A stretch of DNA of 64,000 bases from the NCBI RefSeq assembly GCF_949628215.1, contig NC_134276.1:132494125-132558124 (forward strand). Direction: 5' to 3'. Below, one piece after another: positions 1 to 10,734 of the stretch. The stretch's first letter is position 1; each line of letters opens with the position of its first letter. Source of the DNA: Phalacrocorax aristotelis. Taxonomy: Eukaryota; Chordata; Aves; Suliformes; Phalacrocoracidae. A program made the translations under genes and the position numbers. The notes below the pieces were generated by a model. That model was not told the DNA's origin. It saw only the letters and a program-made list of their open reading frames with translations, and did not search any database.

Positions 1-760
1 CTAAAGGGTCATTATCTTCATAGTTGTTCCTCATAGAGGAGCCATTCTGTTCTTGTTGCCCTTCTCAGAACCTTTCTAATTCTGCTATAGCTTTTGTGAC
101 CTCTGTGGTGGGGTGCTCAAAACATACACAATGTTGATGATGTGAATACACTGAGCTGAGTAGGCGCAGATCTCATTTGATAGGGATAATGGTCAGTTCA
201 GATTGGTTTTTCTCTTCACTTAACTAGATGAAATTTCAGCTGTTATTTTAAGGCCAGTCACTCACACTGCAGTTCTTTGCAGCCAACCTTCTTCTTTTCT
301 AACTTGAATAATTTTATGTCTCCAGCAGATCTGTTATTTCATTATTCATCCCTCATGAATAAGTCAAACTATCCAAGCCCCAGCACTGGTGTCTTAGAAC
401 TCCGCTGAGAAAACTGACCATCTACTCTTACTCTCTGTCCTGTCTTTTAGGCACTTTTTTCCAAGGTAGAAACCTTGTTTTCTAAATTTCTTTAAGCACC
501 ATTGGTGAGAGCCCTTTGGAAAGCCTTTTGGAAATCCACATGGGCCACTCTTCACATGCTTGTTGACTCCTCCAAAGAACGACTGTGAGGCGCAACATGC
601 CTTTATAAAAGCCATGACGTCTCTTCCCCAGTAATTAGATGTGACTGCATGCCAATTGATTTTTTCCTTTATTATAACTTCTACTAATTTGTTCACCACA
701 GACATCAAGCTCCCTGGTCTGAAACTCCCCAAGAGACCTTTTCTCAAATTGTGTCTGCTA
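1..760 (-). mobile_element. Decayed CR1 LINE fragment (ORF2 reverse transcriptase)
   Basis: Read on the minus strand, 394-747 still shows pieces of the CR1 reverse transcriptase: a stretch ending KLVEVIIKEKI, then FFGGVNKHV, then FPKGFPKGSHQ, in the order seen in CR1 ORF2 (KLVE..I.KI, the EFF.GVNKHVD block, LDFPKAFDKVPH). The frame is closed soon after and key residues are changed (KAFD has become KGFP), so it is dead. The rest, 1-390, resembles the neighbouring antisense CR1 sequence at nucleotide level (wording such as gcccttctcagaacctttc), judged from memory of the family rather than by alignment. Ends are approximate; it may continue left of the window. Confidence 0.8.
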
Positions 761-3700
761 GTGAGCCTTTAAAAGCAATGTTAAGCAAATGTTTCTATAC
801 CACAGTTAGTCAGGACCTTCACCCTTCAGTTTTTTTCAGATCTCTGGGGTAGAAGCCATGTAGTTTCAGACACTGCTCAGTTCATATTGCTGCTCCATAA
901 CCATTCCCACCACCATTTTGATCAGAGACAGTCCTTTGATGAATTTGCCTGTAAAGAGAGTTTCTGCCATGGAAGTCTCACAGGCTTTCCTGCCATGAAC
1001 ACCAGTGCAAGAAATCTGTTTAGTTTTTGCCCACCATCACCTTTTCTTTTTTTTCTGAGTGGTCTTTCCTTACATACTAGCCCTACATTCTTTGAGACAC
1101 CAAAGAGCAGAATTCTAAACTGGCAGCAAAGCTCACTGAGAGTGAAAAATAGATTGGGTTCTTTTGAGGGGATTTTTTTTTTTGTGGGTGGAAACACAGA
1201 AGCAAGAATCCACTAATGGTGGTGTTATTGAAGTTAAGCTGACAGTCTCAGATTTGACATAACAGATAGTGTAATCAAGGTCTCAGAGACCTGAAACGAA
1301 ATGCATACATGCACAGTCTTTGGAAAGATGAAGCTGTGGGAATGGAGCATTTCTCTGCAGAGCTCTGGAGGTACTGTTTTGACTGTCCCTCACTGAAGAA
1401 GAAAGCTATGGGTAAAGCAGGTTGGTAGTGGGAAGACAGAAGAGCTGAAATTGGTTGCATTGTTCTTCCTTGTTGGTTAATGTCTGAGAGCCACAGGCCA
1501 TATTCTTTGTGGCTGTCTCTAGAAGAACCTCAAGTCCTCACTGCTCTACAGGAAAGCTGCTGAGAGGTCTTCAAGTCATCAGCTGTGCAAAGAGGCAACA
1601 GTACCACAGCTCAATCATCCTCCACCTCACAATGACATGCTATCTTGAAACCCTGAAGGAACTTTCTGTTTGGTAACTGACCGTACATGACCCAGGAAGT
1701 GGAGGAAGCATATTTTTACCTCTCAGTGAAGATCAATGTGAGCCTCTGAAGACCATCTACCCAGACCATGGCTTTTCTCCAGCAGGGACAGAAAAGAACT
1801 CAGACCACACGTACTACCTAGGCAGATATTTCTTCCTGTTTTCAGTTGGAAAATTAATTTGTTGCTAGTATTCTTGCTTTGGGAGGGGGGACAGAGGGAA
1901 TGACATATGTACATGTGTGCCTGTACACACACACACACACACTATGAGCAACTGCTGCAAGGGAGGAGGAGCTGCACAAACTAAAAGGAAGGGAAAACAC
2001 CGGTGAGTGAGCAAGAGGTGCTGGTAAAGGTGTAAGGTGGGAGCAATGTTGACTGCTGTCGCTGTGTGAGAAGAGAGGAGAATATGGTACTGGAGGATGG
2101 GCAGACAACCACAAAAAACAGTTGAAAAGAATACACTGTCCTCCTCTCCCCCACACCCCTCCTGTGACCACCCCACTTGGATGACAGCCACATACCTCCC
2201 CCATGTGCTTGGGAGCTGCCCAGGGCCCTGGCTGGAGTGCAGTGCTGGACTGAGATGAGCCAGAGGTTGGGTCCAGGGTAGGCACCTCTTTCCAGAGGCA
2301 GCAAAACAGCTGGCAGTCAAGGCGTCCCCAAAGGACATGCAAAGCCATGGAGATTTTGAGTTTTTTCTTTTTTGGGGTAGGAAACCCTAGCTGTACTTGC
2401 ATACAGGGACTGGAACAGACAAGTGTGCCCTGATATGAGATATATGTCTGGCATCTCACTGCCTGGTCCTGGGTATCTTCTCTCTTGACACTGTCTCACT
2501 GATAGCCACTGACTTCCTAGCACTGCAAAAATTATGAAGGAGCGCAGCATGGTGGGACACAAGGTTATGCATGGGGCTGAGAAATGAGGTGGAAAAAGAC
2601 AGCTAGAAAAACCTTGCCAAGCATGCTGCACGGTGTTTCCAAGACTGACTTGTCACTTAAACCCGGGAGCACTTTGGGGCTGTTCTGGGGATGCAGACAG
2701 AGAGTGTGGCATTGCAGTGCAAAGCAGTGCATCTGGAAATACAAACTGCACAAGCTCGCTTCGTAAATCTGAAACCAAGAGGAAGAAACGAAGAGTGCAC
2801 CAGACCTCAAAAAATCTACCCAACTTTGCTTTAGAAATTGAAGATGTATTTTTTCATAAATGTGGACACTTTTTACCTGCCGTAGGTGACATTTAAGCCC
2901 CACTTTTCACCTTTTTTCTAACCAAAAATTTAGATTATTGTGATGGTTAGAACCATGAAGACATTCAAGACTAAGGAAGGCTTGTTTTTAATGAGATATG
3001 CATGACATCAAAGCTGATACCTCCGTATTTAACTCTCAAGATCTGATTGCACTGCTACTGCCTACTTCCTAGAGGTGTCACTCCCTTCATCTCCTGAGGG
3101 CCCCATGGAAGAGGACTTCCGTTGTGGGCACCTTGGAAAATAAGCTCTGCCAGCTGCCTGTGCTTTTAGTATCACAGGATCCCAAAGAAAGCCTCCATTT
3201 GAATAAATACTGAGATTTGCCTTGTACCTCTAGGTTCACTAGGCAACTGGAGAGACGTAGTGGGTTCCCCAGTGCCCTGTGGTCAGGTTTGGCAGCACAT
3301 GCACAGCAGCTGGTGGGGACCAGTGCCCAGTGTTCCTAGACCGTCCAGCTCTCTAGATGTTTCTATCTCGCTTACCTCTCTGCTGGTGAAGAGCCAAGGG
3401 TGCACGTGGGCTTGCTGGCTAGCGATCACTGTCATTGCAGAGGTCTCAATCCAGGCACCAAAACTGCAAGCAGCTGGAATCAAAACAGAGCCAGGTGGCC
3501 TCTTTGGCTACTTGCTTATCCAAAACACAGCTGTCTGCTACCACACCATCGCTGGTTCTATGTTTGTTATGCTGCAGTTCATTTCTCCTCCTTTCTCACT
3601 TCCGGATGCACTTCTGGCTGGCCGCAAAGCATGAACTTTGCTATCCAAAGCTGATAAGCTAAAACACATCCTGTGAAAGCAAATGTAACCATGAAAGAAG

Positions 3701-6400
3701 CAACACCCAGGTGTCATTGCAACTGAGGAGACCTGCCCTGTGTCATAGTGCCAAATACTCGCTCATCTTTGCTCTCATACTAACTTAGCCACTCCCAGGA
3801 CTGACAGATGAAGATTAAAAACATCACTCGCCCCAAGATATTGCCAAAGAGGAGGTAGAAGTGAAATATGGGAAGTGAGAGCAAAGCTGATTTAATCACT
3901 AGCCAGCACCAAGGCTCAGAGTCCTGTCAACCCCATGGGCTTGGGCACTTTGGGGATGAGCTCCTGCCCAGGAACCCAGCTGTGCACCGCTGGCATGTGT
4001 CAGTGCCTGTGGCAGGCAAAGGCATGTTTGCCGCAGATGTCAGTCCCTGTCATTCAAGGCTACAGGAGGCGCAGTGCTAAGGAAGTGCAAGGGCTGATTT
4101 AGCAGGACATCTGCGACCTAGCACTGCCAGGTGTAGACGGGAAGGGATCTGCCCTTCTGCAGAGCCCATCTGGAACTCTGCTGTTTCAAGTCCTATTTCT
4201 GCTTTACCAGTCCCAGCACACCTGGAAGAAGACACTGGTCATGGGGATAGTCCTAATGCTCCCCCAGGAGCTGCTGCACTTAGAAGAAGGTGGGCTCCTT
4301 TCTCTACAGCCCCTGCCCGGCTCCTCTGCCTGCTGGCTGTTGCTGCTGGTGTTTGACTTTCTCACTCCCTGCGTCCCTTGTTCTGCATCACTGCCTCCTC
4401 ATTCAGGGAGTGACATGCCAAGGGATATATGTTCCTGCTGCTCATAAATCCTTGGAGGGTACAATAGCACCCGAACCACTGATCTCACCCTGCTCCATTT
4501 TAGTCCCTCTCTTTTTTAACCAGACCCCCTTCTCAATTCCTAGCTGCTGGGATCTTTGTTCTCACAGCTTTTTGCGTCTCTTCTGTTCCTGTCAAGACAC
4601 TGGTACCAGTAAAGGTGTGCAGATATACTGGGGAGTGAGTTCTTTCTCCCTTTGCAAAAGGAATCTCTGACACTCTTTGTGGGAACTTTCCCTTCCCCTG
4701 CAGCCCTCCCCACCCCACCCCCCGTCCCCAGCCCCCCTCCCATGTGCATGCACCTGGCTGAGCCTGGCAGTCCTGGCTTTACTGTGTGTTAGAAGAGGAG
4801 GACGTGGTGGCACTTAGCCTAGCCTGCGAGCCCACCCTGCCCCACATCATCCCTCACTCAGCCAGGTTCACTCACCTCACCAGGTCTCAGTGCATCAGCC
4901 CACAAACTCCATCTCCCCCCCAGGTGGGCTCACACCTTTGCCCCTTGCTGTCTCCTGGAGGCTCAGCTTGTGGGGAAGAGCAGCACAACCCCTGGCATTT
5001 CGTCACTGCTGTCTGAGTCGACAGCAGGTAAGACCAGATTACTGGGGTGTGTATCGGAGGCTACACCCTGATGCTGCAGATCCCAACATGCCTGCCACCC
5101 CAGAGTGCTGACTCCAGAAAACAGGAGCAAGGACCCAACAGAATGAGGGACACAGGGAGCTGGGAAGGCAAGGAGAGAGATGGAAAGCATGCTGCAACAG
5201 AGGGGCTGCTCAGTTTTGAAAGGATGACTGATAAACCCCAGTGCTCTTCAGACCTCTTTGTGCAGGGAAATGTGGAAGAGCATATCAAAGGGGTTAACCT
5301 ACATGTGGGGCTATAGTGGAAGAACCATAGCAGTGTCAGAGCAGCTGTGTTTCACTTTCTGAATGATTCAGGCAGGAAAAGCAGAAGTCTCTGGGCTGCA
5401 TGAGGAGTTTCAACTTCCAGGGTGGTCGGGACAGTTGGCACTTCACAGGCCTGCTGGAGGAATGGCAGGCTTTTCTCCCAGGAAATTTCAGCTCCCTGGT
5501 CACAGAACTCACATTTTTCTAGACTCTGAGGGGGTCTGAGGAAAGGGCTACCCACTGAGAAGAGGGGTACCTACTCCATTATGCCTGCTTAGGAGAAGGG
5601 CAAGGACCATCTCTCTTGCCATGGGGAAGAAAATGATAGGGGTGAAGGGAGAGCTGCCAGGGAAAGAGTTAAGAGAGCCAGGGAGCAGCTGGGCTGTGTC
5701 TATTTGCCGTAGCTATGTGGACTGCAGGGTAGAAAAAAAGAATCTCCAGCGTGGAGGAGGCAGATGACGGAGGGTCCTCAAGGACGGCGGCTGAGGATGA
5801 AAGAGGCAGCAAGGCTTCCCCTCTCTGCTCCCACGACCTGTCACTGCAAGGAAACTCTCTAGCTCCCCAAAGGGCTTGGTGACACAGCGATGTTAAGCGG
5901 GAAGGTCTAGCCACAGCTGCTTGGTGCTGCCAGGTTTTTATTGCGTGGAAGGCTCTGTCTGCTGCTGACTGGGTCTTGGGCTGCTTCCTGCTGGTGAAGT
6001 GACTTGACTGCAGAGGAAGACAGACTCTGCTGATGGGATGGCAGAGGCTGGAGGTCTGACACTGATGTGAGCTCCCTCTGACAGATGCCCACCCCAGAGC
6101 CCTAGTTCAAGGCTTTCCCACGATGCTGCCCAAGCTGTAGGTAGGGAACAGCACCAGCGTGGATGCCCTTGCCAGGGCCAACCTGCCAGATTTCTGCGGG
6201 TCATCGTGTCTCCAATGCTGGCAGGCATACCAGGGCAGCCCATGGTCATTACCCAGGGCAGGGGCTACCTGTGCTTTGCAGTGCTGGGCTGGAGCTGCTG
6301 TGAGAGCGACTGTCAGGCAGAGGCAGTGGGAGGTCACAGAAGGGGTTTCAGGTGGCGGCTGCTACACCGTGGCTGAAGGTGGAGTTTTGCTGGGGACAGG
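761..6400. other. Non-coding flank upstream of the Wnt gene
   Basis: No exon I can support. Open frames here are short or in biased sequence and show no known domain. The last few hundred bases before 6401 should hold the promoter and 5' UTR of the Wnt gene, but I see no clear TATA box or CpG island. A 5' non-coding exon could be hidden here. Confidence 0.5.
1925..1943. repeat. (CA)n microsatellite
   Basis: Perfect alternating AC run of about 19 bp. A short simple repeat with no coding role seen. Confidence 0.9.
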
Positions 6401-9400
6401 ATGGAGATGGTGTGGCTGTACATGGTGCTGGTCCCCGTGCAGCATGTCCTTGCCGTGACCTGGCTGTAAGTATGCTTTGCACTTCTACTGTGTGGATTGG
6501 AAAGTAATCTGGGGAGGTGCTGCCTCCCAAGAAAACAGGCAGATCTGTGAGAAAAGGGTGGAAGAAGGAACCTGGGGCAACCCAAAGGCAGCACATTAGG
6601 GGAGGTATCTCTGGGATCATGAAGGGAGAGGGATGGTGAAAGCTGAAGAGGTGCAGACCAGGAATGTCCAGCTCAACACAGACAAGAGGCAGCAATTCCC
6701 TTCCCTGCCCCATTTCTTCTCTAAAATAAGGCTACAGAGGACTAGTCCCCTGCAGACATGGTCCTGGCTCTAGCCCATCTGCAAATGAATCTCTCCCCTG
6801 CCTCACAGGTACCTGGCCAAGCAGCCTTCTCTGCGGGCAGTCCTCCAGGACCCCGGTGGCTGTGAGGGCCTGATGGGGCTGGTAGAAGAGCAGGTCCAAG
6901 TTTGCCAGCGGCAGGTGGAAGCCATGGATGCTGTGAAGCGAGGCGCAGAGCTGGCTGTTGAGGAGTGCCAGCACCAGTTCCACTCTCGCCGGTGGAACTG
7001 CTCCACCCTGCAGGGGCTGCAGGTCTTCGGCAAAGTCACCATCCAAGGTCAGCAAGGGGGAGGTGGCACAGGCATAGCTGGCATGGGGTTGCTTCAGTAT
7101 GCCCACGGGGTCCCCTTAACACATCAGCCTTTCCTGAGCTAGTGTGCAAGTGTCACCCTGGGCCCAACCCCAGAGTGCCCAGTGCCTTCCTCCACATGCA
7201 ACACAGATGTCAACAGAGAGCAAACTGAACCAAAATGCATGTGCTGTTACAAATATTAATATTCTGGCTAAACTTTTTCCTCATTCAGCCAGACTTGGCT
7301 TTTCAGTCCCATGTAGACCATTCTGCTGGGTACCAGCTCTGCAGACCGGTAGATCTTCTCCCCGATGCTGACACCAGCCCAGACCTTTGGAGTAGCAGCT
7401 CAAATCAATCCTTTCTGTTGAAGCTGCATTCCCTTTTTATTGCAGGGCAGGGAAAAAGGATCTGCCTATGCCCCCCAAACAGCATATAACAAATTTTGCA
7501 TGCATTTGCATGGGAAGGGCCATAGAGGGAACTATGATCAGGCTCCCTCTGGCTTCTAGAGACAAGTTGGCAGGGTCCTCCCTGACAGACCCCTCTGCAT
7601 GGGAGGCTCAGTGACTGGTGTCCCCTACCATTGCTACCCTTTCACTTCCTTTGGGGGCTGCTGACTTCTCTCCCTCAGTGGGACACCCAGCCCAGGAATT
7701 TAGGGTACCAAGGTGAGGGCGCTGAGCCAGAAGGACCCCACAGAGCCATGCCCTTTACTGGCTCCAGGCCTCAGGAACAGCAGCACTGGTTGAATATCCT
7801 GATAGTGATTTCTCCCAAGCAGTCTTCATCTGAATGCATCCTTCCTACATGCAGCCACAGCCTCTTTCCCCACCCTCATGTCCCGTCAGTGCCTCCCCAC
7901 CCCGACAGACTGGTGCCATTTCTCTCCCCACTGCAGGCACACGGGAGTCTGCTTTCATCCATGCCATCTCTGCTGCCGGTGTTGCCTTTGCCGTGACTCG
8001 TGCCTGCAGCCGTGGGGAGCTGGAGAAGTGCGGCTGTGACAGCAAGATCCGAGGAGTCAGCCCCAAAGGTGAAGGAGAAAGCCAGTGGCAGGGAGGTGGT
8101 GGCAGAGGAGAAGATCCATGGGGGAGGCCCTCGCCAGGGGAGGAGACACCTGCCTTCTCCACAGCCCTCAGCCCTTTGGAAGCTACTCCCAGGGCTTCTC
8201 TTTCTTCATCTTATGGCTGCTTTCCCTCTGCAGGTTTCCAATGGTCAGGCTGCTCTGATAACCTGTCTTACGGGATTGCCTTTTCTCAAGCCTTCGTAGA
8301 CAAGCCCGAGAGGAGACGTGGCATCTCCTCCAGCCGAGCGCTCATGAACCTTCACAACAATGAGGCTGGGAGGAAGGTAAGGGCAGAATCAAGGGCTGGG
8401 AAGCAAGCCCAGCTTCAGGGGCTTCTTCCTGGCTAGGTGGGGCTCAGTCCAGCCTCCTCACCCTGAGGAGCAGTTCAAGGAGCCATGAGTTCCCAGAGGG
8501 TGTCTGTGTCCTGGTGCCTTTCCTCAGCCTAGCACTGCACTGCTCACACTGAGCTGGTTTCTTGCCTGCACAGAGAGGGGTCCCAGCTTCCCCTAGCTGC
8601 CTCTGTGCAGAGTTCTTTTCCTCAGTAAGCCCAGCTGTGATTTACCCTGGCCTCTTCTGCAAAGGAAATTAATTTCCCCACTCTGCTATGAACAGCTTCC
8701 CTGCTCCTCCAGTCCCTCCTGAGCAAAGACACCATCCTCTGTAGGGGCTGCTGTCAGATCTGGTCTCTTGAGCATCCTCTGGCTCTGGGCAGATCTGTTC
8801 CCCTCCCCACAGCCCCATGGTCCCTGTCTTTTCCCCTGCCTCAGGGATTTCACTTACAGACCCAAGCCAGCCTGCTTCCAACGGAGTGGATCCCCCTCTG
8901 TTTCATATTGGCTTGGCTTAAAAAGGACTTTTTTGCTCCCTTCCCTTCCCTTCCCTTCCCTTCCCTTCCCTTCCCTTCCCTTCCCTTCCCTTCCCTTCCC
9001 TTCCCTTCCCTTCCCTTCCCTTCCCTTCCCTTCCCTTCCCTTCCCTTCCCTTCCCTTCCCTTCCCTGCCCTGCCCTGCCCTGCCCTGCCCTGCCCTTCCT
9101 TGCCCTGCCCTGCCCCTCCTTGCCCTGCCCTATCCTGCCCTCCAGACCCATGGGAGGTGTGCTGGGGAACAGTGGCTGCTGGGGGGCCACAGGTATGGGA
9201 GGTGTAGGGCAGGCTTTCCTGGGTCTGGCTGGCAGCTGCCTCCCACTCCCCAGGCTCTCCTGGCCCACATGAAGGTGGAGTGCAAGTGCCATGGTGTGTC
9301 GGGCTCCTGTGAGGTACGCACATGCTGGAAGGTCATGCCCCCCTTTCGCAAGGTGGGCAATGTCCTCAAGGAAAAGTTTGAGGGGGCGACAGAGGTTCAC

Positions 9401-9721
9401 CCCAAGCGGGTCGGTTCCCGCAAGCTCCTAGTGCCCAAGAGCTCTCGCTTCAAGCCCTACACGGCTCATGACCTGGTCTACCTGTTGGCCAGCCCAGACT
9501 TCTGCAACTGGGATGCCCGGAGTGGGGTCTTTGGCACCTCTGGCCGTCAGTGCAACCGGACATCCCCAGCCATGGATGGCTGTGAGCTCCTGTGCTGCGG
9601 CAGGGGCTTCCAGACAGCCCAGGCAGAGGTGGTGGAGTGGTGCAGCTGCAAGTTTCGCTGGTGCTGCTCCGTCAAGTGCAAGCAGTGCCGGAACCTGGTG
9701 GAGGTGCACAGCTGCCGCTGA
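6401..9721 (+). CDS. WNT4B: WNT4-type secreted Wnt ligand (WNT4B-like), 5 exons, 348 aa
   Basis: Exons: 6401-6465, 6809-7047, 7937-8068, 8234-8376, 9254-9721. All introns are GT-AG and the phases fit (2,1,1,0), matching the WNT4 gene plan. The protein is a lipid-modified, secreted signalling ligand for Frizzled receptors. Residues 1-21 form a signal peptide (start [11 protein letters not shown]; a stop lies upstream in frame at 6374). The Wnt signature [10 protein letters not shown] spans 203-212, with Ser209 as the palmitoleoylation site. Sequons are at Asn85 (NCS) and Asn294 (NRT). The cysteine-rich C-terminus ends LVEVHSCR. Length is close to human WNT4 (351 aa). Exon 3 differs from human WNT4, recalled from memory, at about 10 of 44 residues, which is too far for the usually very conserved WNT4 orthologue, so I call it the second WNT4 copy. 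It is intact: no frameshift or stop. Family certain, WNT4 subfamily near certain, B-paralogue assignment inferred from divergence and location. Confidence 0.93.
8941..9140 (+). repeat. (TTCCC)n then (TGCCC)n pentamer array in Wnt intron 4
   Basis: Twenty-five uninterrupted TTCCC units (8941-9065) pass abruptly into TGCCC units (9066-9140), the latter broken by TTCCT, CTCCT and TATCC variants. The array is pure pyrimidine in the first half on the sense strand of the Wnt gene and ends 114 bp before the exon 5 acceptor. Because the unit is 5 bp and lacks stops, all frames through it are open, which produces artificial long ORFs on both strands. Confidence 0.98.
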
Positions 9722-10040
9722 GGGAGAGCACGCCGGGGTGGCAGGAGGCTGCCAAGGGACTGCAAGGAAGCCAGGGAGAGGACAGCCTCGGGAGAGACAT
9801 GGGGAAGCAGGGGAAGGTGTGGGGGAGATACACAGCCTGAGAGAGAGCAGAGGAGATGTGGGGTTTTGCTTCCCTGCCAGAGAGCAGCTCCTGGTTCCAT
9901 GGGTCCCACCAGCTCCTGTGTGATTCCCACCCAGCACCCTCTCACCGGCCTCATTGGGCTTTTTTGTGGTTTGAATTATTTTTCTGGACAGAGGGTTGGA
10001 GGACACAGGCCAAATAAACCCTTAAACTTCAGAAATAAAC
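9722..10040 (+). other. WNT4B: Wnt gene 3' UTR with two poly(A) signals
   Basis: After the TGA at 9719-9721 there are two AATAAA hexamers, at 10013-10018 and 10034-10039, in a short 3' UTR of about 320-350 bp. The cleavage site should fall shortly after; its exact place cannot be seen. Confidence 0.75.
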
Positions 10041-10310
10041 CAGCTGCAATGGAAAGCAGTGTGTCGGCTCCTTACTCACATGCAGCATTTGGGACCTGGA
10101 GGGTACCTGACTCTGCTCCCTCCCATGGGCGGGGAGGGGACGAGGCCACACCGGAGTCCTTGTGCTCAGTGGCCACACAGGCTGCAGCAAGGAGTGGAGC
10201 AGGGGGGAGCAGGGACCCACCTTGGCTGTGAGAGGGGTCACTGAGGGGTGTAATAGAGAGGTGGCAGCAGAGAGAAGGGAGCAAATTAGGTTTGCAGCGC
10301 AAATGGGTTC

Positions 10311-10316
10311 TTTATA
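10311..10316 (-). terminator. ACRBP: Possible ACRBP poly(A) signal (TATAAA variant)
   Basis: On the minus strand, TATAAA lies about 420 bp past the ACRBP stop codon (10735). It is a weaker variant of AATAAA; no canonical hexamer was noticed between it and the stop. The only other nearby signals belong to the Wnt gene on the opposite strand. Confidence 0.4.
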
Positions 10317-10734
10317 CAATACGACTCATCCTTCTGAGAACTACACTGGTATAGGCCTGCAGGGGGAGGGAGGCAAGAGGTGGCTGGGGACTTCAGACAA
10401 GGACACTTGGGCCAGTGGCTCTAAATCCAGGTTCCCAGGGCTGATGCCTTCTCTGATGCTCAGCTGCTCGTTTGGCTGGAGAAAATGTTTTCAGGAGGAG
10501 TTCCAGCAGACACCACAGTGAAATGCTGTTGAGTGAGGCTCCCCTCCTGGTGTGCCACTGCTGATGGTGCAGACCAGGTGCTCAGAGGGGGAGATCTGGC
10601 CATGATGACCTGGCTGGCCAGCAAGGGGTCTGGGAAGAGCTGCCCAAGTCTATCCAGGCTCTCTGCCCTACTACAGCACCAGAGAGCCTGCTCTGGAGCC
10701 CTGCACTTCCCAGGCATTCCCCCGCTACCATGCC

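Noticed and set aside
8941-9065. CRISPR-like regular repeat
   Set aside because: The unit is 5 bp without spacers, in a vertebrate intron; it is a simple tandem repeat.
8768-9253. Apparent N-terminal extension of the Wnt last exon through a Pro-Ser-Phe repeat
   Set aside because: It is intron 4 with the TTCCC array. A good acceptor precedes the conserved [10 protein letters not shown] at 9254, and the frame would not join exon 4 without a stop near 8433.
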